Origin: JADFNO01 sp965369945
Lineage (GTDB): Bacteria; Planctomycetota; Phycisphaerae; Phycisphaerales; SM1A02
Assembly: GCA_965369945.1 (NCBI GenBank)
Contig: CBDUST010000053.1
Location: forward strand, 1-19,487
Reading direction: 5' to 3'
Length of the DNA: 19,487 nucleotides
The notes beneath the pieces are model-generated. The model was given only the letters and a program-made list of their open reading frames with translations, ran no database searches and was not told the origin of the DNA. Of the stretch, positions 13,984-19,487 are shown piece after piece (positions within the stretch are counted from its first letter, which is position 1; the number at the start of each line of letters is the position of its first letter). The translations under genes were made by a program, and so were the position numbers.

Positions 13984-15846
13984 TCATTCGGGATCTGTGT
14001 ATACTACGCCGAGGCTGCCATCGGCGCACGTCGTGCACGCATCAACGTCGATTACGGGATCGTCCTCAGCCCACTGGCAAATGGATCTAGCCACATCCCT
14101 GGCGCACGGGAACTCGGCCGCCCAGCCATTCATCCCCTCACCCTGCAAAGCCCATGCCGTCGTGGTGTCCTGGTAGGCCATGTTGACATCGGCCGTGATG
14201 TCCTCCGTTCGGTCGGCTTTCGCCTGTTCACACGTCGGCATCGGCGGGTCGCCGGTGATGTCAATGGGCGCCATCGAATCCTGGGCCTTCAGCATCTCCA
14301 GCTCGGCAGCCAGCAGTTCCTCGTACTCCAGCACGTGTGCGTCCTCATGATTCTCCACACACGCGGCGTGGCCGTAGATGATTCCTCCCGGTACGATGCG
14401 GAAGCAATCGCCGCCCCCGTCACCGCTTCCCCCGTTCCAGAAACCGTTGACCATGTCACAGAAATTGGCGGCTGTCACGTTGGGGTCGCCACCACCGCTG
14501 ATCTCCGTGAAGTTGTCGGGACAGGGGTCTGACCGTATGTCACGGTCGGCCATCACGCGAAATTCGATCTGGCAGGTTTCCTTATTCGAGCATGTCTCGA
14601 TGTTGAGGGTTTGCGTGTTGGCCAACGGCGCCAACGTGATGCCGCAATCGTCAGAGTCGTTGCAGTCATCGTCCTGTAGTTCCGCCTCGGTGACCGTCAT
14701 TGAGTTGGCTCCCACGGCGCCGCAGTCCTCGCAATCCTCAGGTACGTCGCACCGCTTGTTGTCCTGATTGAACGCCGTGTTGTCAGCTCTGACGCCGAGC
14801 CATTGGAAGTCGATATCCGGATCCTGGGGCCACGGCCCCCATGTGTCATTGAACTCTGCAATGAAGACCGGACCGAAGCCGAGCACCGGTTGCGCGGTGC
14901 CGTATAACGTGCTGGAGAGCCACGTGATCTCGTCCTCGTAGCCCGGCGGATCGGTTTCGGCGGTGAACACGATCGGTTCGCCCTCGGGGACGTTGTCCAC
15001 GTCGCTGATGTGGCTGGTGATCGTGACGCGGTACGTTTCAAGCCCGAATCCTTCGGCATTCTGAGGCGGCCCAGCGTCGATCTGGAAGTTGCCGATCTCA
15101 GTAACCTGCAAAACCGATGTCGCGCCAAGCGTCCGGGCGTCACCGTCGATGCGCCATTCAATCAACGGCGCGAACTCGGGCGGAGTCACTTCGACGCTCA
15201 CGTAAACATCCCGGGTCACCGAGGTGCGATACCATCCATCCCCCAAGTCGGTCAAAGCTGCGATGGAGTTTTCGCGGAAGAAGTACTGCATTGTTACCTG
15301 ATTGAGTTCATCCTCCGACAAGTCTTCATCGATCACGATCTCGTCAACCCACACCTGGGGTTGGCTGATTTCGATCGATTCAATGGGTGCCTCCAACACG
15401 GTTATCGTGGAACTCGCAGTCCATTCGGCGCCATCCGCATCCATGAGGTAAACGTTTATCGCCTGCGGTCGGCCTCCGGGTAACAGAGGACAGAAGGCCG
15501 TTGACCCCCACTCATCACGCGCGATTTCGATCGCGTTCTCCCACCTTACTGAAACGTCGGGGGGCACTGAATAGTGGAACAGCTGCATGATTGCGCTAGG
15601 CAACGGCATTTCTGGCAACATTAGATGCCAGCCGGTTGTCAAGCCCTCGATCGGCCCTACCCGTAATTGGTAGTCGACGGGGATGTTCGGCCCAATCGGA
15701 GGGGGAGTCAGAGAGCTTCCCGTGAAGGGCGGATTCTCATCGGGTTTCGCGTTCGAACCCTTGCTAGCGAGCAAGACCACGATCCCTGTCAGAACTAATA
15801 ACATCGAGGCACGAACGTTGCTTGACCTTTGGGTCGTAGTGGACAT
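13984..15846 (-). CDS. Large exported Cys-rich protein with an HEDAH (HExxH) motif
   Basis: A 620-residue protein I do not recognise as a named family. The N-terminus has a basic start, a hydrophobic segment (about 15-28) and a plausible cleavage site near SNA-KP, so it is likely exported. The first ~360 residues are beta-rich and Ig-like in style (WTASSTITVLEAP, EGEPIVFTAETDPPG). A cysteine-rich acidic section follows (RCDVPEDCEDCGAVG, DDDCNDSDDCGITL). At 500-504 is HEDAH, a match to the HExxH zinc-metallopeptidase signature, in a predicted helix (CVENHEDAHVLEYEELLAAEL). The C-terminus has more paired cysteines. Start 15846 follows AAAGGAG by 7 bases. It lies between a PEP-CTERM gene and a HEAT-like gene on the same strand. 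Protease activity is only a possibility. Confidence 0.72.
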   Translation of the reverse strand: MSTTTQRSSNVRASMLLVLTGIVVLLASKGSNAKPDENPPFTGSSLTPPPIGPNIPVDYQLRVGPIEGLTTGWHLMLPEMPLPSAIMQLFHYSVPPDVSVRWENAIEIARDEWGSTAFCPLLPGGRPQAINVYLMDADGAEWTASSTITVLEAPIESIEISQPQVWVDEIVIDEDLSEDELNQVTMQYFFRENSIAALTDLGDGWYRTSVTRDVYVSVEVTPPEFAPLIEWRIDGDARTLGATSVLQVTEIGNFQIDAGPPQNAEGFGLETYRVTITSHISDVDNVPEGEPIVFTAETDPPGYEDEITWLSSTLYGTAQPVLGFGPVFIAEFNDTWGPWPQDPDIDFQWLGVRADNTAFNQDNKRCDVPEDCEDCGAVGANSMTVTEAELQDDDCNDSDDCGITLAPLANTQTLNIETCSNKETCQIEFRVMADRDIRSDPCPDNFTEISGGGDPNVTAANFCDMVNGFWNGGSGDGGGDCFRIVPGGIIYGHAACVENHEDAHVLEYEELLAAELEMLKAQDSMAPIDITGDPPMPTCEQAKADRTEDITADVNMAYQDTTTAWALQGEGMNGWAAEFPCARDVARSICQWAEDDPVIDVDACTTCADGSLGVVYTDPE

Positions 15847-15929
15847 TACCGTTCTCCTTTCGACGGCGTGTGCTCCCCTAGGACGGACGTCGACTCTTCG
15901 CTCTATGCTCGAGTCGAACCGCGGCCACG

Positions 15930-16583
15930 TCAGCGCCGCCCTCGCCTTGCAATCAGCCCGCCCAGGATGAATAGCGCCAAGCTACCCGGGGCCGGGATCT
16001 TCTGGATCGTAAAGCTACCGCTCAGCACTCCATCGACACCACCTGCGTCATCGAACTCATCCCAGATAAGTATTGTCCACAACCCTCCTGACAGACTCCC
16101 ATCCAGGTTGTGCGTTACTCCCGCTGAGTTGAAACCGCCGGGCGCGTTTCCCCATCCAAAGATGATCTTATTCGGATCAATTCCGGGAAACGCACCGCCG
16201 CCGGGGACCTGACCGTCAGCATCTTCCCCCAGTCCCATTCCGCCCCCGTTGTCATTGCTTCCATCAAAATCTATGCGGTTGCCATTCGGAGCGATCAAGT
16301 CGATTCGAAGCTCACTGCCCCAGGAGGGGGTGCCTAACGGGGGCGCTCCAAACGCGGTGTACCTGAGATCCCACTTGATGCCGATAATGAAGTCATTTTC
16401 AAAAGGCTCCTGGAAGTACTCGAGGACGATGAGGTCGGTGGCACGAGTGTCTTCAAGAGGATTCCCGACGCCATTGTCGCTGCCGCCGATTTCAATCCCG
16501 GCGAATGCGAAGATATCACCAGAGACATTCGGGCTCAGCACAAGAACTGGAGAAAGACAGATTGGTAACCAGAGTCGGCTCAT
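15930..16583 (-). CDS. PEP-CTERM-sorted exported protein
   Basis: A 217-residue protein with an N-terminal signal peptide (MSRLWLPICLSPVLVLSPNVSG) and a C-terminal PEP-CTERM-like sorting tail: Pro-Ala-Pro near IPAPGS, a hydrophobic segment LALFILGGLIA, then RRGRR. Such tails are recognised by exosortase, which cleaves and attaches or releases the protein at the cell surface; no exosortase gene is in the window. The middle is Gly/Asp/Asn-rich beta sequence (DGSNDNGGGMGLGEDADGQ), possibly calcium binding. No enzymatic motif is seen. ATG 16583 follows AAGGGAG by 8 bases; a longer frame to 16712 has no such signal. It is 83 bases upstream of the 620-residue exported protein gene on the same strand and may share its transcript. 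Confidence 0.82.
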   Translation of the reverse strand: MSRLWLPICLSPVLVLSPNVSGDIFAFAGIEIGGSDNGVGNPLEDTRATDLIVLEYFQEPFENDFIIGIKWDLRYTAFGAPPLGTPSWGSELRIDLIAPNGNRIDFDGSNDNGGGMGLGEDADGQVPGGGAFPGIDPNKIIFGWGNAPGGFNSAGVTHNLDGSLSGGLWTILIWDEFDDAGGVDGVLSGSFTIQKIPAPGSLALFILGGLIARRGRR

Positions 16584-16603
16584 TGGATGTTCTCCCTTCC
16601 GAA

Positions 16604-16638
16604 CATTTCCGATTTGACTTTCGCCCGGCTCCTCCGCC
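16604..16638. repeat. Dispersed repeat, copy 2 (upstream of PEP-CTERM gene)
   Basis: Matches 12990-13024 at 29 of 35 positions in the same orientation. It starts 20 bases upstream of the PEP-CTERM ATG, so it covers the region where its promoter or leader would be. Similarity stops right after the CTCCnCCGCC end. Confidence 0.55.
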
Positions 16639-16887
16639 GAGATTTCCGACCGACTTGCACACGCAAGCCAGTGAGAACCCTGATCCGCCACGGGTGGGTG
16701 GGGTACAACCAAGTTGTGTCCGAGTTCCCCGGGGAAGCGAGAACGCGCGTGCCCGAGTCACTCGGACGAACGATCTCACTCTCTTTTGTTATGGCCACTT
16801 TGCCAGAGCGGCCTAGCTTGTCAAGGGAAAAATGCGGGAATCGAACGCCGCACCACCCAGGGGGCTGGCATAATATGTTGTCAGTAA

Positions 16888-17082
16888 AGATTTTGCGGGT
16901 TGCTTCGAGGCGAAATTTTCTTGTGGACTGACGTGGGTTGGACGTTGAGCGCTGGACCGTTCACACTGTGCCGACACATCCGCCGCAAGCGCGGGTTGTG
17001 TGTGGTCTGCGGCTACGTCCTGCGCGGCGACTTCTCGGCTGGCTGTCCCGAATGCGGCTGGCGACAAGAGCCACCGTCGTAG
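16888..17082 (+). pseudogene. C-terminal zinc-ribbon fragment of a planctomycete 'CGYxLRG' protein
   Basis: The open frame after TAA 16885-16887 ends at TAG 17080-17082. It encodes RKRGLCVVCGYVLRGDFSAG followed by CPECGWRQEPPS, a four-cysteine knuckle with spacing C-x2-C-x11-C-x2-C. From memory this is the very C-terminus of a family of small membrane proteins in Planctomycetota (RRRxxGLCxxCGYDLRG...CPECG), normally preceded by about 200 residues and membrane segments that are absent here. There is no good start (only TTG 16900 or GTG). It looks like the tail of a truncated gene, though a true 60-residue zinc-ribbon protein cannot be excluded. Confidence 0.55.
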
Positions 17083-17091
17083 AATCTTGCC

Positions 17092-17166
17092 GTGAAACGC
17101 CGCTTATTCAAGCTCGTCCTCTTCCTCACCTTCGGCGCGATTGCTTCTGACCGAAATCGACGGTGA
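17092..17166 (+). pseudogene. N-terminal fragment of a second gene of the same planctomycete family
   Basis: GTG 17092 opens VKRRLFKLVLFLTFGAIASD and stops at TGA 17164-17166 after 24 codons. The basic start plus hydrophobic run resembles the conserved N-terminus (MKRRLFKLxLFLLLGAI...) that I recall from the same planctomycete membrane-protein family. It starts 9 bases after the preceding fragment's stop, the spacing expected for an intact gene pair. After GAI the expected sequence breaks off. Interpreted as a decayed or internally deleted gene. Confidence 0.45.
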
Positions 17167-17334
17167 CAGGGGCGAGGCCTGCCCCAAGACGGCGGCCTGG
17201 CGGCCCTGTCGGCCAGCTTGGGGAGGGGCGGGGACAGATTGACATCGCAGACCCCTCGTCGCTAGGGTGGTCACCATATCGGTTGTTCAAGATCGCGGAG
17301 GTCATCTGGGGAATGCGGGGTGATACTGCACATC
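17167..17334. other. GC-rich non-coding stretch with a long hairpin
   Basis: No supported coding sequence. GGGGC (17170-17174) and GCCCC (17181-17185) can pair locally. CCCCAAG (17182-17188) pairs with CTTGGGG (17217-17223) across a 28-base GC-rich loop containing repeated GGCC. There is no T-run, so it is not a classical terminator. It may be debris left by decay of the neighbouring gene. The longer gene-free region 16639-16887 holds only small hairpins such as CCGAG-TCA-CTCGG. Confidence 0.4.
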
Positions 17335-17730
17335 TCAGAACGGCGCGTCGAATGCCGCCACGAAGTGTTTGACCTGCGGTTTACCGTGCTCAGGCCACAC
17401 CACAGCCACGGCGTCAAAACGCATCGGCCGATCCCGAAACGGCCTCTGCCTGGCCAGTCTTGCCGCCAACCGCGCCATTCGAAACTGCTTAGTGCGGCCG
17501 ATCCCCTGCTCCGGCGGCGGCTGTTGGCTTGATCGGGTCTTCACTTCGACAATCACAATCGTGCTCCCATCGGGATCGAGTGCGATCAGGTCGGCTTCGT
17601 CATCAACGACACGGTACTTGCGATGCAGTATCCGATAGCCATGCCGGCGCAGCCAGCGCGCTGCCAACCGCTCACCCTTGTCGCCTAGAGATTCGTTGCC
17701 ACCACGTAGCAGCATGGGGAATCTTGTCAT
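17335..17730 (-). CDS. yraN: YraN family (UPF0102) endonuclease-like protein
   Basis: A 131-residue protein of the YraN/UPF0102 family, which has a PD-(D/E)XK nuclease-like fold and an uncertain role in DNA metabolism. The core residues are in place: E20 in LGDKGERLAARWLRRHGYRI, D47 in EADLIALD, and E62-V-K64 in VIVEVKTR, followed by QFRMARLAARL and RFDAVAV. Length is normal (about 115-130). ATG 17730 overlaps the stop of the upstream lipoprotein gene as ATGA, indicating coupling. A longer in-frame extension lies wholly inside the upstream gene and is rejected. Confidence 0.9.
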   Translation of the reverse strand: MTRFPMLLRGGNESLGDKGERLAARWLRRHGYRILHRKYRVVDDEADLIALDPDGSTIVIVEVKTRSSQQPPPEQGIGRTKQFRMARLAARLARQRPFRDRPMRFDAVAVVWPEHGKPQVKHFVAAFDAPF

Positions 17731-19049
17731 CGTACATACCGCTGAAGGGCTATCTCGAGCAGGCGGAGGGCCATGTCCTCCAACTCGTCGAAGATTCCTT
17801 CCTCGAAAAGCGATCGTTCGTAGCGCTCCCATTCCTCGGTGCTGCGTCGCTTGAAGAGTTCTTGCGCCAATTGGCGTTGGACGGACCGGTCGTAGAGGCT
17901 ACGCGCTTCGGGGCGCTCGACCTTCTGAACGTGCATCCAAAGCGTGTAAGTGCCTTGCACAAACGATTCGGTCGTTTGACCCTCGCCCAATCCTTCGAGC
18001 CGCGACTTCACTGCATCGTGTAGATCCGGGAGGTCAGTGATACCGCCCGGCCCCATGCTGAACGTTTCCCAGACGCCGCCGTTTGGGAATCCCAAGTCCT
18101 CGGCAACGGCGGCAAAAGCCTCGCCATCCGCCAACCGTCGGGATACCTGTTCGATCAGTTCGGATTGCGAGTCCGTCAGGAGCGCGATTTTGGCCAGCGT
18201 GACGCTCGCCGGCGGATTGAATTCGTCAAAGCGGCGTTGATATTCTCGCTCCCGGTCGCGCCAGGAGACCAAAACGCGCGGCGCGATCTTCTGGCGACGC
18301 AATTGATCGAACAGGATAAATTCGCGCTGTTCCTTCAGGTAGCCTTCGATGTTGCCGTCAACTGCCTCGCGTCGAAGCTTTTGCTCTGCTTCGTATCGGG
18401 TGCCGCGCCCTTTTTCTCGGATGACCTGCTCCTTCAGACTCCGCATGAAGGCAAACAGTCCTTGCTGTTCCTGCTCGGTCAGCGCAAACTCGGCGTCTGC
18501 AAGGATGAGTTCGTTTCTGACCCAATCCCGGAGGGTTCCGCGGATGATTGTGTCGAACGCTTGAACACGCTGCATGCCCGTCGTCTGCGCCGCCACCTGC
18601 AGGAGACGATGCTCGATTATCACGAAGAACTCGTCGGCGAAGATGGGTCGACCATTCACTTCACCAACCAAGCTGTCCACGATGACACGATCGCCTGGCT
18701 GCATGGGGGCGAACGCTACGCGCTGATCGAGACCAGCAAAGGGATCTGGATTAGCCGACGAGTCGCCGGTTGTTGGTTGCACCTGCGCCGGGTCAATCGG
18801 GTGTTGATCAACGTCCGGTCCAGCCGGGGCGTTGGCAAGCACCGCAGTGGAATCCTGATCAGTCTCACCGGCTTCATTTTCTTGACGCGCGGTGGACTCG
18901 TTCACCGGTGGGCCTGCAAATTCGGCAAGACTCACTCGACGAGCCGCAGTATCCAGGATAATCACCTCAGTACATCCGACCATACCGACCAGAGACGTCG
19001 CTGCCGCCAGCATGATCATTTTCATTGGCTGCGTGTTGCTCATTCTCAT
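17727..19049 (-). CDS. SurA/PpiC-like peptidyl-prolyl isomerase or periplasmic chaperone, putative lipoprotein
   Basis: A 440-residue exported protein. The N-terminus (QPMKMIMLAAATSLVGMVGC) looks like a lipoprotein signal ending at a cysteine, though Met-Val-Gly-Cys is a weak lipobox. A low-complexity linker rich in Pro, Asp and Ala follows (to about 120), then a SurA-N-like helical region (GEVNGRPIFADEFFVIIEHRL through the WVRNELILADAEFALT stretch). A degenerate PpiC-like domain comes next (VTLAKIALLTDSQSELIEQV, with GGVWETFSMGPGGITDLPDL). It likely helps fold envelope proteins, but the isomerase core is divergent and activity is uncertain. ATG 19049 has AGAGGA 4 bases upstream; ATG 19043 (spacing about 10) is also possible. 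It overlaps yraN by ATGA. Confidence 0.72.
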   Translation of the reverse strand: MRMSNTQPMKMIMLAAATSLVGMVGCTEVIILDTAARRVSLAEFAGPPVNESTARQENEAGETDQDSTAVLANAPAGPDVDQHPIDPAQVQPTTGDSSANPDPFAGLDQRVAFAPMQPGDRVIVDSLVGEVNGRPIFADEFFVIIEHRLLQVAAQTTGMQRVQAFDTIIRGTLRDWVRNELILADAEFALTEQEQQGLFAFMRSLKEQVIREKGRGTRYEAEQKLRREAVDGNIEGYLKEQREFILFDQLRRQKIAPRVLVSWRDREREYQRRFDEFNPPASVTLAKIALLTDSQSELIEQVSRRLADGEAFAAVAEDLGFPNGGVWETFSMGPGGITDLPDLHDAVKSRLEGLGEGQTTESFVQGTYTLWMHVQKVERPEARSLYDRSVQRQLAQELFKRRSTEEWERYERSLFEEGIFDELEDMALRLLEIALQRYVR

Positions 19050-19085
19050 GGGTTCCTCTAGGCGATGCGGCCGCAGACCTTGGCC

Positions 19086-19114
19086 TCGATTGTACCAACC
19101 CCGCACGATATACT
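19086..19114 (+). promoter_or_regulatory. Candidate promoter for the DUF1844 gene
   Basis: TATACT (19109-19114) is a good -10 (five of six) 39 bases before the DUF1844 ATG. The -35 position with a 17-base spacer, TCGATT (19086-19091), is poor. The 104-bp divergent region must also serve the lipoprotein gene; a TACAAT (minus strand, 19089-19094) is a possible -10 for that side. Confidence 0.35.
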
Positions 19115-19153
19115 CGCCCTGTTCCCTTTGATCGCCAAAGCTAAAGGAATCCC

Positions 19154-19487
19154 ATGAGCCAGGACGACACCGCCCCAAAGCTGCAGATCGACTCTGATTG
19201 GAAGGCCGAGGCTCAAGCCGAGAAGCAACGGCTTGCCGAACAGGAGCAGGCCAAGGAGGCCAGCGGCGATGGTACGCGGCCGAGCCAGCTCCCCAAGGCT
19301 GATTTCAAGAGCCTCATGGGCGTTCTTGCCTCGCAGGCAATCATGGGTCTGGGGGCTGTGGGCGATCCCAAGAGCGGCCGAGTTGTCATCGACCTGGACG
19401 GCGCTCGATTCAGCATCGATTTGCTGGGCGTGCTTGAAGAAAAAACCAAGGCGAACCTCAGCGACGAGGAGGCCACTGAGCTCAAGC
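19154..19487 (+). CDS. DUF1844 family protein, 3' end cut by window
   Basis: A frame starting MSQDDTAPKLQIDSDWKAEA stays open to the last base of the window (111 residues visible). The charged N-terminus DWKAEAQAEKQRLAEQEQ, then FKSLMGVLASQAIMGLGAVGD, and RVVIDLDGARFSIDLLGVLEEKTKANLSDEE match the DUF1844 family, small soluble bacterial proteins of unknown function usually about 110-140 residues. ATG 19154 follows AAAGGA by 5 bases. It is transcribed divergently from the SurA-like lipoprotein/yraN pair. Only a short C-terminal part should be missing. Confidence 0.85.
   Translation, partial: MSQDDTAPKLQIDSDWKAEAQAEKQRLAEQEQAKEASGDGTRPSQLPKADFKSLMGVLASQAIMGLGAVGDPKSGRVVIDLDGARFSIDLLGVLEEKTKANLSDEEATELK

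Noticed and set aside
16830..16860. tRNA T-arm-like string (GGGAATCGAAC) near 16840
   Set aside because: The flanking bases do not pair into a 5-bp T stem, and no acceptor, D or anticodon arm could be found.
18165..19061. Long plus-strand frame of 298 codons
   Set aside because: It is antisense to the SurA-like lipoprotein gene, which has a signal peptide, ribosome binding site and ATGA coupling to yraN.
1..19487. CRISPR arrays, insertion sequences, integrases or transposases
   Set aside because: No regularly spaced short repeats and no transposase- or integrase-like protein were found on either strand.

Overview
The window most likely comes from a Planctomycetota genome, probably Phycisphaerae-like. 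The evidence is a family-style inference: a Pkn-type Ser/Thr kinase fused to long TPR arrays, a MoxR-like AAA+ ATPase partnered with a VWA protein, a PEP-CTERM secreted protein, remnants of the 'CGYxLRG...CPECG' zinc-ribbon family, and the C-terminus of a VPS10/sortilin-like protein. Base composition is moderately G+C rich. No taxonomic marker gene is present, so the assignment is tentative.

Layout. Bases 1-280 hold the 3' end of a VPS10-like repeat protein (+). A tRNA-Gly(TCC) (-) and a BCP/AhpE-like peroxiredoxin (-) follow. From 1212 to 6390 lies an AAA+ ATPase / VWA gene pair (+) of the kind that is normally adjacent. Here it is split by a restriction-modification cassette at 2668-4655. 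The cassette encodes an HTH-PD-(D/E)XK putative endonuclease (-) and a divergent PvuII-like N4-cytosine DNA methyltransferase (+). The divergent region has a near-consensus promoter for the methyltransferase. Its -35 box is half of a perfect palindrome that also covers the start of the endonuclease gene, so a self-regulating endonuclease without a separate C protein is a plausible hypothesis. Bases 6538-9315 encode a Ser/Thr kinase with one membrane segment and about nine 42-residue TPRs.

Bases 9343-12936 form a polysaccharide-type cluster: a GT4-like glycosyltransferase (-), then rmlD-like dTDP-4-dehydrorhamnose reductase and a SAF-domain NAD(P) oxidoreductase, which overlap by ATGA (+). Bases 13193-16583 hold three same-strand (-) genes for exported proteins: a PEP-CTERM protein, a 620-residue protein with an HEDAH (HExxH) motif, and a HEAT-like protein. 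A gene-poor stretch, 16584-17334, carries decayed fragments of a planctomycete-type gene pair.

At the right end a SurA/PpiC-like lipoprotein gene and yraN overlap by ATGA (-). They are divergent from a DUF1844 gene that runs off the window.

The most interesting part is the 2.6-4.7 kb restriction-modification cassette: its insertion point, its endonuclease architecture and its shared operator/promoter. No CRISPR array, insertion sequence or rRNA was seen.
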